The notes below the pieces were generated by a model, which was not told the origin of the DNA, searched no databases, and worked only from the letters and a program-made list of their open reading frames with translations. This document shows, in pieces, positions 24,407-33,474 of a stretch of DNA of 64,000 nucleotides. Within the stretch, counting starts at the first letter, position 1; the number at the start of each line of letters is the position of its first letter. Position numbers and translations under genes: made by a program. The stretch comes from SCTD01 sp036675425 (GTDB lineage: Bacteria; Actinomycetota; Actinomycetes; Mycobacteriales; SCTD01), in the NCBI GenBank assembly GCA_036675425.1, contig JAKFFB010000188.1, positions 7,943 to 71,942 of the forward strand. Direction: 5' to 3'.

Positions 24407-24933
24407 CGCGAGAGCGTCACCTGGGTGAAGCGGAGCGTCCCCGCGTCGACGTGCGGGCAGGCGGTGCTCAGCTCGAGGCCGAACTGCACCTGCAGGGGCA
24501 GTCGGACGCTCTTGTCCCAGCGCACCGGCACGACGACCTCGCCGCTGCCCTGAGCGCCAGCGACCTTCGTGCTCCCGATCCACCGTCCGCGGGCGTCGCG
24601 CACGCCCACGCTCACGTAGACGAACGGGTCGACGAGTGCGTCGGTGAACTCCGCGGTGACGGTGCGGATGCTTCCCTTCGCCTTGTGCACCACCTGCAAG
24701 GTCGCGAAGTGACCATCACCCGGGCAGCTGATCGGTCCCGGCGCCGGATACGCGCGGGCAACCGTCACCCGGCCGTCCGGCTCCGCGGAGCTGATCCCGC
24801 GGTTGTCGCCGCCTGTCGGCCCGAGCGCGAACGGCGGCTCGTACGTCGTGCTCGCAGGCGCGGCGTGCGACGCCGGAGCGCCGGTCAGCGCGCAGACCAA
24901 CACCGCCACAGCAGCCAGCAGGCGGCGGCTCAC
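24403..24933 (-). CDS. Small secreted protein of unknown family
   Basis: 176 residues starting with a signal peptide (RLLAAVAVLVCALTGAPASHA). The mature part is beta-rich (FATLQVVHKAKGS, VYVSVGVRDARGRWIGSTKV, SGEVVVPVRWDKSVRLPLQV, read as separate strands) with two cysteines (ISCPGDG and STACPH) that could form a disulfide. The layout is that of an immunoglobulin-like or beta-sandwich accessory domain. GTG start overlaps the amidohydrolase stop (GTGA), and its own stop overlaps the propeller start (ATGA). This tight coupling implies that it is made in step with both enzymes, perhaps as a subunit or chaperone. Confidence 0.8.
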   Translation of the reverse strand: MSRRLLAAVAVLVCALTGAPASHAAPASTTYEPPFALGPTGGDNRGISSAEPDGRVTVARAYPAPGPISCPGDGHFATLQVVHKAKGSIRTVTAEFTDALVDPFVYVSVGVRDARGRWIGSTKVAGAQGSGEVVVPVRWDKSVRLPLQVQFGLELSTACPHVDAGTLRFTQVTLSR

Positions 24934-26717
24934 GGCGACCACGGTGCGTTCGGCCAGGTCTGCGCGAGCGCCTGCGCCTTGTTGCGCGGGCCGAGGATGG
25001 TGTTCGACGCAGCGGGAGCCACCTCCCGCTCGCTCGCGGACCGGAGCAGGTACGCCTCGCGCACCTTCTCCACGTCGTCGCACGAGATCTTCAGTCGCGA
25101 GGCGTCGGGGTCCACGCCGTACGGCACTGCCGCGTTGCGACCGAAGATGCCGTTGCGGATCGTGCGCTCGGGGTGCGACCGGCCGTCGACCGGCCAGCCC
25201 TTGATGTGCGGCCGGGGTCGGCGGTAGCTGTCGGCGTCCAGCGCGTTGACACGCGGGTCGAAGCGGTCGCCGTCCAGGCCGTACGGCAGGTCGTACATCT
25301 CACGCGCCTTGCCGCTCATCTGGAACGCGCGCAGCGCGACGATCTCGGACTGCGGCGAGCCGAACCACAGGCTGTCGGTGCCCCACACCACGCGCTGCGG
25401 TCCGACGTGCACGATGAGCTTGCCCAGCAGGTGCGCCAGCTGGTCGGGGTCGCTCGTGACCGAGCGCATCGTCGCGCCGATCTCCGCGTAGACGTTCGGC
25501 ACGTTGCCGTGCGCCAGCCCGCGGGGGATGAACCTGCTGGCGTCCCAGGCGTTCTCGCGCAGGCTCTTGATCAGCGAGTTGACGCCGCGGTCAGCCGAGT
25601 TCACCTTGTCGTCGCCCGGGTAGGCGGTCTGGGTCTCGCTGTCGTAGCCCGAGTGGTAGACGATGAAGCTGATGTCGGGGTTCTGCCGGGCCGCCGGGCC
25701 GATGTCGCGCGGCGAGGCCGCCCGCTGGTCGAAGGCCGGCAGCGCGAAGCCCTTGTGGCAGGCGACGACCTTGGGCCCGCCGCGGGTCGCGGCGAGGGTG
25801 CGGACCTGCTCGAGGAACGCCATCCCGATCTCGTCGTCGAGGAACCAGCCGCTGCTGTTCGGGACGTCCCCCCACGGCGTGTAGACCTTCCAGCCGCGCA
25901 GCTTGCCGCGGTGCGCCACGACGACGCGCTCCATGGCGTCGAACTCGTCCTGCTGGTAGATCGGCCGGGTGCTGGCGGTCGCGTGGCCGGCTCCGCCGCG
26001 GTTCGGCATCACGAAGGCGTGCATCACCGCGCGCTCGGACCTCGCGAGCTTGTTGACCACGTCGACGGTGCGCGCGGCCTCGGCGATCGGCAGCGGCTGC
26101 TGGTCGGGCGCTGACGGGACCGCCGACAGCACGGTCATGTTCGTCGAGGAGTCGAGGTAGAGCTCCTTGAGGTAGTGGAAGCGCGACAGGTTCTCGATCG
26201 GGTCCAGCTCACCGCCCTTGCCCCAGCCCTTGAGCGAGCCGTCCTGGTAGGTGCCGGGGCGGCCGCCGAGCGGACCGGACTGCTCCCAGATGGCCATGAA
26301 GACCGCGTGGAAGCCGGGGTTGTTGACGCGCCAGAGGCCGTCGGCGTCCACGTGGTGCGACTGCACGTCGAAGATGAACTCGCCGGGCAGGTTGGCCAGC
26401 TGCGCACCGGGCCACTCCAGCTCGCAGGCGCCGGTGCCGGGCGGTGCCGCTGCGGCGTAGCTCCCGAACGTGCTCGGCATGACCTGGCCGATGGCCCAGA
26501 GCCCGATGCCGTACGCCGCTGCGCTGCGCACGAACGACCGGCGGCTCATGCCCATCCGGCGGCGCAGGTCCTCGCCGACGTCGTCCTGCAGCTCCATGAT
26601 CCGGTACTGCTCGCGGGTCGGCGGCGGAGGGATGAACTCGCCGTTCGACGCGGGCATCACGTCGATCGGCATCTGCTCCGACAGCGTCGGCTCGTCGTCG
26701 AGCTTGCGGAAGTCCAC
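24930..26717 (-). CDS. Tat-exported amidohydrolase (amidohydrolase_2 / metal-dependent hydrolase)
   Basis: 595 residues. A twin-arginine motif SRRSFVR (58-64) precedes a hydrophobic segment (65-90), unusually deep behind a 57-residue polar N-terminus. The hydrolase domain starts with FIFDVQSHHVDADG (H121/H122 as the first metal ligands), continues with WKVYTPWG (K277), VVACHKG (H321) and FIVYHSGY (H355), and ends with VVWGTDSLWFG (D448), the order of the amidohydrolase_2 family, whose members hydrolyse or decarboxylate. Folded export by Tat fits a metalloenzyme. GTG start 25 bp after the copper protein gene. Substrate unknown. Confidence 0.88.
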   Translation of the reverse strand: MDFRKLDDEPTLSEQMPIDVMPASNGEFIPPPPTREQYRIMELQDDVGEDLRRRMGMSRRSFVRSAAAYGIGLWAIGQVMPSTFGSYAAAAPPGTGACELEWPGAQLANLPGEFIFDVQSHHVDADGLWRVNNPGFHAVFMAIWEQSGPLGGRPGTYQDGSLKGWGKGGELDPIENLSRFHYLKELYLDSSTNMTVLSAVPSAPDQQPLPIAEAARTVDVVNKLARSERAVMHAFVMPNRGGAGHATASTRPIYQQDEFDAMERVVVAHRGKLRGWKVYTPWGDVPNSSGWFLDDEIGMAFLEQVRTLAATRGGPKVVACHKGFALPAFDQRAASPRDIGPAARQNPDISFIVYHSGYDSETQTAYPGDDKVNSADRGVNSLIKSLRENAWDASRFIPRGLAHGNVPNVYAEIGATMRSVTSDPDQLAHLLGKLIVHVGPQRVVWGTDSLWFGSPQSEIVALRAFQMSGKAREMYDLPYGLDGDRFDPRVNALDADSYRRPRPHIKGWPVDGRSHPERTIRNGIFGRNAAVPYGVDPDASRLKISCDDVEKVREAYLLRSASEREVAPAASNTILGPRNKAQALAQTWPNAPWSP

Positions 26718-26742
26718 TGCTGCTGCTCCTCGGTCTGCTGGG

Positions 26743-28611
26743 TCACTCGACGACGCGGAAGGCGCCGCGCATGCTCGGGTGGATGCGGCACCAGAACGAG
26801 TACGTGCCGGTCTTGGTGGGCTTGAACTTCCAGACGACGGCGTCCTGGACCCACTGCTCGTCGTAGGGGTCGTTGCCGCCGATCTGCGACTTGGCCGGCT
26901 CGAACAGCAGCCCGAAGCCGATCTCCCCGGAGTCGAAGTCCATCGGGTCGCCGAAGCGACCGCTGCCGCCGTCCGCGATCGGGTAGTCGATGCCGGTCCG
27001 ACCGGTGCACGGCTCCTTGCAGCGGGTGAACGTGTGCCAGATCCGGGCGGCCGCGTCCTCGTTCCAGAAGCGGGCCTCCTGCCCGAGCTTCAGCCGTGGC
27101 ACGCCCAGGGTCCCGATCACGCCGAGGTCGGCGTCGCCGTAGGTGAAGCCGGCTGAGTGGATGTCGGTGACCAGCTGGCCGTCCTTCTCCGGCAGCGCGG
27201 GGCAGCCCTCCGGCGGGCAGCCACCCGTGCGGCTGCTCTCCGGGACCATGTCGTGGGTGACCATGCCGCGGGCGCAGAGCCGCTTGGTCGGTCCCTCGCT
27301 GTCGGGCACGCAGCGGTTCGGGGCGAAGCGGCTGCCGTGCACCCACGGACCCTTCGGCATCGGAGCCTTGACCGGCACGCCGCGGTCGATGGTGACGCCC
27401 GGGGAGAAGACGTCGATGCCGGCGGGCTTGATCGGGTCCTCCGGCGCGACGTAGGCGACGACGATCCCCATGCCCTCGTACCAGGACGCGAGCTGCGAGT
27501 CGTAGACCGCGTTGATCCGCAGCACATCGCCCTCGGCGATCTTCACCTTCCAGCCGAGCGGCGAGCCGGTGATGGTCATCGACAGGTTCCAGCTGTTCGG
27601 CGGTGAGCCGAGGTATCCCTGCTTCTCCGGGTTCCAGTAGAGGGCGTCGGAGACGAAGATGGTCTTCTCCTTGCCCTTGCGGACGAGCGAGACCTCGTTG
27701 CGGATGCCGCCGGGGTGGGTGTGCCCGCCGAGGCCGATCAGCGTGCCGGAGAGCTCCTTGGGCACCTTCCAGTCGGCGCCGGCCAGCTTGATGCTCTTGC
27801 CCTGCTGCGGCGTGACGTTGCCATAGGTGTCGAACGTCGCGCAGTTCTCCTTCGGCCAGGTGCAGACGCGGCGCCCGGTCTCCGGGTCGATGCGGCCGGA
27901 TCCCTTCTGCACGTTGAAGACCGGGTTCGACGACGTGCTCGGTGCGCCCTCGGCGATGGCCTCCTTCTGCACGTCGAGCCAGATCGGCTTCACCGGCACC
28001 AGACCCAGCTCGTCGCCGGCGGCCTTCGGGATGAAGTCGATCTCGTAGGTGATCCAGACCTCGTCGGTCGTCGTGGTCGCGTTGTGGACCATGTAGAGCA
28101 GGCCCCACGAGTCGCTGCCCTTCACCTCCATCCCGTAGCCCTGCGGCAGCGTGGAGATGGTCTTCTCCTCGCCGGCGGCGAAGAACGGCCCGTCGCCGTA
28201 GGACTCGCCGAGGTTCAGCCAGGTCGCGTGGTGCAAGTGCATGTCGTCGGTGTACGGGTGGCTGCCGTCGACCGCCTTCACGAGGTCCGGCTTGAAGCGC
28301 ACCAGGTAGCCGTCGTACGCCGGCTTCTCGATGGTGACCGGCTGGAGCATGGCCTCGTTCTGGCCGGGCTTCACCGTGATCGGGCCGAAGGTGTAGCGCA
28401 CCCGCTTGCAGGCGTCGCCGTACCGCGTCTTGTCGCCGTAGATCGCCTTCTCCTGCGGCGTCTGCGACGTGCACGGCACGCCCGGCACCTGCTCGACGAA
28501 GCCCGGCTGCGGGGTGGGCGGGTCCGCAGCCGACGAGGCCGCGAGGGGGACGGCCAGCGTGGCGAACGCCGCCACCAGGCTCAGGTGCAGGACTCGCCTC
28601 GACACGCGCAC
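26743..28611 (-). CDS. Exported copper protein: PHM/DBH-like fold plus C-terminal cupredoxin
   Basis: 622 residues, signal peptide 6-29. Residues about 70-390 match the plan of copper type II monooxygenases (peptidylglycine/dopamine hydroxylases): a His cluster H125/H127/H128 (MHLHHATWLNLG), a single H176 after GYGMEVKGSDSWGLLYMV, an HTH pair H297/H299 (GGHTHPGG), and a Met M381 (WYEGMGIVVAYV), the order of the CuH and CuM ligands. Residues about 500-622 form a type 1 copper domain with H526, C608, H611 and M614 (FWCRIHPSM). Oxygenation of an exported substrate, with the attached copper site as electron carrier, is inferred. GTG start with GGAAGGA upstream; first gene of the operon. Confidence 0.85.
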   Translation of the reverse strand: MRVSRRVLHLSLVAAFATLAVPLAASSAADPPTPQPGFVEQVPGVPCTSQTPQEKAIYGDKTRYGDACKRVRYTFGPITVKPGQNEAMLQPVTIEKPAYDGYLVRFKPDLVKAVDGSHPYTDDMHLHHATWLNLGESYGDGPFFAAGEEKTISTLPQGYGMEVKGSDSWGLLYMVHNATTTTDEVWITYEIDFIPKAAGDELGLVPVKPIWLDVQKEAIAEGAPSTSSNPVFNVQKGSGRIDPETGRRVCTWPKENCATFDTYGNVTPQQGKSIKLAGADWKVPKELSGTLIGLGGHTHPGGIRNEVSLVRKGKEKTIFVSDALYWNPEKQGYLGSPPNSWNLSMTITGSPLGWKVKIAEGDVLRINAVYDSQLASWYEGMGIVVAYVAPEDPIKPAGIDVFSPGVTIDRGVPVKAPMPKGPWVHGSRFAPNRCVPDSEGPTKRLCARGMVTHDMVPESSRTGGCPPEGCPALPEKDGQLVTDIHSAGFTYGDADLGVIGTLGVPRLKLGQEARFWNEDAAARIWHTFTRCKEPCTGRTGIDYPIADGGSGRFGDPMDFDSGEIGFGLLFEPAKSQIGGNDPYDEQWVQDAVVWKFKPTKTGTYSFWCRIHPSMRGAFRVVE

Positions 28612-28760
28612 AGCAGATCCTTCCGTTCCCCGTCAGGGACGAAACGGACGCTAGGGCGTCAGGGGTGTCGCGCTGAGCGGGTGAACGACAGGAGTTTCGC
28701 GACCTTCTTCAGACGTCTCGTACGAAGAGGCCCGACCGGCTCGCGCGTTGAGACCGGTCC

Positions 28761-28822
28761 CACTACCCCGCTCGAACCGCGGGCGACACGCCGTGCCGCG
28801 CCGCGGTTCGAGCGGGGTAGTG
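28761..28822. repeat. Dispersed hairpin family, copy 2
   Basis: Perfect 22-bp arms (28761-28782 and 28801-28822) around an 18-nt loop, core CCCGCTCGAACCGCGG. The hairpin ends 7 bp from the parC stop (minus strand) and lies about 150 bp upstream of the copper protein gene, so it probably ends the parE-parC transcript before the copper operon promoter. Confidence 0.92.
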
Positions 28823-28829
28823 CCGGACG

Positions 28830-31343
28830 TCAGCGGTGCGGGCGGCCCACCGCGACGGGGGGCTTCTCGACCGGGGTCCCGCTGCCGTCGCGCTTGCCGT
28901 AGGTCGCCGGCAGCTCCACCGGGTCACCCGAGGCAGCGGCCGCCCACGCGGGACCGCGGCCGGCCCAGCCGAGCACCAGCAGCGCCTCGCCGGACAGCAG
29001 CCGCTGGCAGCGGACGCCGCCCGTGGCGCGACCCTTGCGGGGGTACTCCGACAGCGGCGTCACCTTCACGCTCGACACGACGCCAGGTCCCTTGGCCCGG
29101 CCCTCCGGCGGCAGCCCGCCACCGGTCACCACCACCGGCTCGTCGACCACGTCGAGCATGCCCTCGGGGGCGTGCAGCGAGACCGCGCTGAAGCCGACGA
29201 CGAAGGCGTCCTTGGCCAGCTTCATCCCGGCCATGCCCCCGGCGCTGCGCCCCTGCGGCCGGACTGCTGACGCCGGGAAGCGCAGCAGGTCACCGGTCGA
29301 CGAGAAGATGACCATCTCCTCCTCGCCGTCGACCAGCTCGGCCGCGCCGACGACCTCGTCGCCGGGCTTGAGCGCGACGATGTCGACCGCCTCGCCCTTG
29401 GTCGGCCACTCCGGCGTGACGCGCTTGATGACGCCCTGCCTGGTCACCAGCGCGATGCCCGGGCCGTCGTCGGGCAGTGCCGTCAGCGCGAGGATCCGCT
29501 CGCCGCGCTCGAGCGACGCGAACTCCGTCGCCGGCGCCCCGCCGCGCAGCGACAGCGCGCCGGTCGTGACGGCGGGGACGTTCGGCAGGTCGAGCACGCC
29601 GATCCGCAGCACCCGGCCGGCGCTCGTGATGAGCCCGACCGTGCCTCGGGTGGTCGACCGCGCGACCGACACGATGACGTCGTGGCGCGAGCGCCCGGTG
29701 CGCTTGCGCCCGCCGGTGTCCTCGGGGTCGGCGTGCAGGGGGGTACGAGCCAGCAGCCCGGCGCTCGACAGCACCACGTCGCACGGCTCGTCGGCGACCT
29801 CCAGCGACGCGGCCCGCTGCGTGACCAGCGCCTTGAGGTCGCCGCCGACCAGGACCGTGCGCCGCGGAGTGCCGTGCTCGGCAGCCACCTCGGCGAGCTC
29901 GTCCGAGATGACGCCGCGCAGCAGTGCCGGATCGGCGAGAATCCCTTCCAGGTAGGCGATCTGCTCCTGCAGCGACGCGAGCTCGGCCTCGAGCTTGGCG
30001 ACCTCGAGCGCGACCAGCCGGCGCAGCTGCATGTCGAGCACGTAGCCGGCCTGGATGTCGGTCAGCCCGATCAGTGCGACGAGGGATGCGCGTGCCTCGC
30101 CGACGTCCTGCGACCCGCGGATGATCCGCACGACCTCGTCGATGTTCATCAGGGCGATGAGCAGGCCCTGGACCAGGTGGGCCCGCTCCTGCGCCTTGCG
30201 CAGCCGGAAGCGCGACCGTCGCGTCACGACGTCGACCCGGTGGTCGAGGAACACCTGCAGGAGCTCGACCAGCCCCAGCGTGCGCGGCTGCCCGTCGACG
30301 AGGGCGACGTTGTTGATGCCGAAGCTCTCTTCGAGCGGCGTCAGCCGGTAGAGCTCGGCCAGCACCGCCTGCCCGTTGAAGCCGGCCTTGATCTCGAAGA
30401 CCAGGTGGGTGCCGAGCTGGCGGTCGGTGAGGTCCTTGACGTCGGCGATGCCCTGCAGCTTCTTGCCGGTGACGAGCTCCTTCACCTTGGCGATGACGCG
30501 CTCGGCGCCGACGCCGTACGGCAGCTCGGTGACGGTGATGCTCGACTTGCCGCGGGGGAGCGGCCCGACCTCGGCCGTGGCGCGCATGCGGACGACGCCG
30601 CGCCCGGACTCATAGGCCGTACGGACCTCGGTCATGCCGAGCAGCTGCCCGCCGGTCGGCAGGTCGGGGCCGGGCACGAAGCGCATCAGGTCGTCGAGGT
30701 CGGCGTCGGGGTTGTCGAGCAGGTGCCGCGCCGCGTCGACGACCTCGACGAGGTTGTGCGGGATCATGTTGGTCGCCATGCCGACAGCGATGCCGGAGGT
30801 GCCGTTGACGAGCAGGTTCGGCATCGCGGCGGGCAGCACCGACGGCTGCTGCAGCGAGCCGTCGTAGTTGTCCTCGAGGTCGACCGTCTCCTCGTCGAGG
30901 CCGTCGGTGAGCAGGAGAGCCGCTGGTGTCAGACGGCACTCGGTGTAGCGGCTGGCTGCGGCGCTGTCATCGGGGGAGCCCCAGTTGCCGTGCCCGTCGA
31001 TGAGCGGGACCCGCATCGCGAACGGCTGCGCCAGGCGCACCATCGCGTCGTAGATCGCGCTGTCGCCGTGGGGGTGGTAGCGACCCATGACGTCGCCCAC
31101 GACCCGCGCGCTCTTGACGTACGGCCGGTCGGGCCGCAGGCCGGAGTCGGCCATGGAGAACAGGATCCGGCGATGCACGGGCTTGAGGCCGTCGCGCGCG
31201 TCGGGCAGCGCCCGGGCGTAGATGACGGAGTAGGAGTAGTCCAGGTACGACGACTCGATCTCGTCGACGACGTCGGTGTCGATGATCGTGCCCTCGCCCT
31301 CGAAGGGCGGGATGTGGCTCGAGGACTGCCGCTTGCGCGCCAT
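28830..31343 (-). CDS. parC: DNA topoisomerase IV/gyrase-type subunit A
   Basis: 837-residue breakage-reunion subunit of a type IIA topoisomerase. Landmarks: YSVIYARALPDARDGLKPVHR (in pieces) at the start, the quinolone-resistance region HPHGDSAIYDAMVRLAQ, and the catalytic Tyr in AASRYTECRLTP. A long coiled-coil segment precedes a C-terminal beta-pinwheel of repeated GxxxRxxV-type blades for DNA wrapping. Decatenates chromosomes with the B subunit. ATG at 31343 overlaps the parE stop (ATGA). Named as topoisomerase IV because the B subunit has the actinobacterial ParE form; a second gyrase outside the window is assumed. Confidence 0.93.
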   Translation of the reverse strand: MARKRQSSSHIPPFEGEGTIIDTDVVDEIESSYLDYSYSVIYARALPDARDGLKPVHRRILFSMADSGLRPDRPYVKSARVVGDVMGRYHPHGDSAIYDAMVRLAQPFAMRVPLIDGHGNWGSPDDSAAASRYTECRLTPAALLLTDGLDEETVDLEDNYDGSLQQPSVLPAAMPNLLVNGTSGIAVGMATNMIPHNLVEVVDAARHLLDNPDADLDDLMRFVPGPDLPTGGQLLGMTEVRTAYESGRGVVRMRATAEVGPLPRGKSSITVTELPYGVGAERVIAKVKELVTGKKLQGIADVKDLTDRQLGTHLVFEIKAGFNGQAVLAELYRLTPLEESFGINNVALVDGQPRTLGLVELLQVFLDHRVDVVTRRSRFRLRKAQERAHLVQGLLIALMNIDEVVRIIRGSQDVGEARASLVALIGLTDIQAGYVLDMQLRRLVALEVAKLEAELASLQEQIAYLEGILADPALLRGVISDELAEVAAEHGTPRRTVLVGGDLKALVTQRAASLEVADEPCDVVLSSAGLLARTPLHADPEDTGGRKRTGRSRHDVIVSVARSTTRGTVGLITSAGRVLRIGVLDLPNVPAVTTGALSLRGGAPATEFASLERGERILALTALPDDGPGIALVTRQGVIKRVTPEWPTKGEAVDIVALKPGDEVVGAAELVDGEEEMVIFSSTGDLLRFPASAVRPQGRSAGGMAGMKLAKDAFVVGFSAVSLHAPEGMLDVVDEPVVVTGGGLPPEGRAKGPGVVSSVKVTPLSEYPRKGRATGGVRCQRLLSGEALLVLGWAGRGPAWAAAASGDPVELPATYGKRDGSGTPVEKPPVAVGRPHR

Positions 31344-33418
31344 CAGGTGTCCAGCAGCTCTCGGTTGACGCGGCTCGCGGACGAGATGATGAACTCGCGG
31401 CGGGGCGCGACGTCGTTGCCCATGAGCAGCTCCAGCACCCGCTCGGCGGCGTCGAGGTCGCCCTCGTTGATGCGTCGCAGGGTGCGCGTCGCGGGGTGCA
31501 TCGTCGTCTCGGCCAGCTGGTCGGGGTCCATCTCGCCGAGGCCCTTGTAGCGCTGGATCTGGCCCTTCACCTTCGCCCCGCGGTTCGCGATCTTCTTGAG
31601 CTCGTCCTTCATCTGCTTCTCGGAGTAGGTGTAGATCGGCTCCTTCGCGCCGGACACCTCGATCCGGTGCAGCGGCGGGACGGCGGCGTAGAGCCGGCCG
31701 GACTCGATGACCGGTCGCATGTAGCGGGCGAAGAGCGTGATGAGCAGGCAGCGGATGTGCGCCCCGTCGACGTCGGCGTCGGTCGTGATCACGATCTTCC
31801 CGTAGCGCATCTGCTCGACGTCGAAGGTCCGCCCGGTACCGGCGCCGACCACCTGGATGATCGAGGCGCACTCGGCGTTGTTCAGCATCTCGCTGACGCC
31901 GGCCTTCTGGACGTTGAGGATCTTCCCGCGCAGCGGCAGCAGCGCCTGGAACTCGCTGTTGCGCGCCAGCTTTCCGGTGCCGAGGGCGGAGTCACCCTCG
32001 ACCAGCCACAGCTCGGTGCGGGACACGTCCGTCGAGCGGCAGTCGGCCAGCTTGGCCGGCAGGGTCGAGGTCTCCAGCGCGGTCTTGCGGCGGGCGGCGT
32101 CCTTCGACGCCTTCGCCGCCTGGCGGGTCTTGGCGGCGGCCGCGACCTTCTCGAGCACGACGCGCGCCTGCGCCTTGCGCTTCTTGTTCTCGAGGAACTC
32201 GGTCTTGAGCCCCTTGGCGACGACGTCGGCCACGATCTTCGTGACGCCGGGGGTGCCGAGCTCGTCCTTGGTCTGCCCGAGGTACTGCGGCTCCGGCACC
32301 TTCACCGTCACCACCGCGGTCAGCCCCTCCAGGACGTCGTCCTTGATGACCGGGTCGTCGTTGGCCCGGAGCACCCGCGTGGCCTTCATGACGTCGTTCA
32401 GCGTCCGGAGCAGGGCGCGCTCGAAGCCGTTCTGGTGGGTGCCGCCGTGCGGCGTCGCGACGACGTTGCAGAAGCTCTGGACGCGGGTGTCGTAGCCCAT
32501 GCCCCAGCGCAGCGCGACGTCGACCTCGCAGTGCCGCTCCACGGTCGTGGTGACCATGTGGCCCTTGTCGTCGAGGACCGGCACCGTCTCCTTGTAGTTG
32601 CCCGACCCGACGATGTGCACCGGGTCGCAGACGGCGCCGTCGACCGCGAGGTGCTCGACGAAGTCGGCGGTGCCGCCGTCGAAGCGGAAGGTCTCCTCGA
32701 CCAGCTCGCCGCTCCGCCTGTCGAGCAGGGCGAGGGTGAGTCCGGGTACGAGGAAGGCGGTCTGGCGCAGCCGGTCGTGCAGCTGCTCGACGTCCACGGC
32801 GCTGTTCTTGCTGAACAGCGGCAGGTCCGGCCACCAGCGCACCGATGTGCCGGTCTGCGTCTTGGGTGCCTTGCCCGCCACGGACAGCCCGTCGCGCGGG
32901 GCGAACGCCGCGGCCGGTCCGTCGCCCGTGAACACCCCCGGGACGCCGCGGCTGAAGGACATGGTGTGCACGCGGCCACCGCGGCGTACGACGACGTCGA
33001 GGCGCTGGGACAGCGCGTTCACGACCGACGCTCCGACGCCGTGCAGGCCGCCGGAGGTCTTGTAGCCCCCACCGCCGAACTTCCCGCCGGCGTGCAGCTT
33101 GGTCATGACCAGCTCGACGCCGGTCAGGCCGCTCTTGGGCTCGACGTCGACCGGGATGCCGCGGCCGTCGTCGGTGACCTCGACCGAGCCGTCGGGGTGC
33201 AGCGTCATCTCGATGCGGTTGCAGTGGCCGGCCAGCGCCTCGTCGACGGCGTTGTCGACGATCTCGTAGGCGAGGTGGGTCAGGCCCTTGGAGTCGGTCG
33301 ACCCGATGTACATGCCGGGCCGCTTGCGGACCGCCTCGAGCCCCTCGAGGACGGACAGGTGCTTGGCGGTGTAGCCGCTGTCCTTGGACGGAGGGGAGGC
33401 AGGCGAGGGCGCAGTCAT
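31343..33418 (-). CDS. parE: DNA topoisomerase IV/gyrase-type subunit B
   Basis: 691-residue ATPase subunit. The GHKL ATP site is visible as EIVDNAVDEALAGHC, VTDDGRGIPVD and GGLHGVGASVVNALS. The transducer domain follows, then the TOPRIM region ELWLVEGDSALGTGKLARN and TTDADVDGAHIRCLLITLF. EGDSALG in place of EGDSAGG is a feature I associate with this actinobacterial subgroup. ATG at 33418 lies back-to-back with the adenosine deaminase start, 56 bp apart, so a shared divergent promoter region is likely. It forms an operon with parC. Confidence 0.93.
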   Translation of the reverse strand: MTAPSPASPPSKDSGYTAKHLSVLEGLEAVRKRPGMYIGSTDSKGLTHLAYEIVDNAVDEALAGHCNRIEMTLHPDGSVEVTDDGRGIPVDVEPKSGLTGVELVMTKLHAGGKFGGGGYKTSGGLHGVGASVVNALSQRLDVVVRRGGRVHTMSFSRGVPGVFTGDGPAAAFAPRDGLSVAGKAPKTQTGTSVRWWPDLPLFSKNSAVDVEQLHDRLRQTAFLVPGLTLALLDRRSGELVEETFRFDGGTADFVEHLAVDGAVCDPVHIVGSGNYKETVPVLDDKGHMVTTTVERHCEVDVALRWGMGYDTRVQSFCNVVATPHGGTHQNGFERALLRTLNDVMKATRVLRANDDPVIKDDVLEGLTAVVTVKVPEPQYLGQTKDELGTPGVTKIVADVVAKGLKTEFLENKKRKAQARVVLEKVAAAAKTRQAAKASKDAARRKTALETSTLPAKLADCRSTDVSRTELWLVEGDSALGTGKLARNSEFQALLPLRGKILNVQKAGVSEMLNNAECASIIQVVGAGTGRTFDVEQMRYGKIVITTDADVDGAHIRCLLITLFARYMRPVIESGRLYAAVPPLHRIEVSGAKEPIYTYSEKQMKDELKKIANRGAKVKGQIQRYKGLGEMDPDQLAETTMHPATRTLRRINEGDLDAAERVLELLMGNDVAPRREFIISSASRVNRELLDT

Positions 33419-33474
33419 GTCCCTTCCATTGTCGCCGATCGCGCCGACAGATCCGCGTGCGACACGATGGCAGG

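Noticed and set aside
28830..31871. Extended start for the topoisomerase A subunit at 31871
   Set aside because: The extension is antisense-like reading of parE; the ATG at 31343 overlaps the parE stop and matches the family start.
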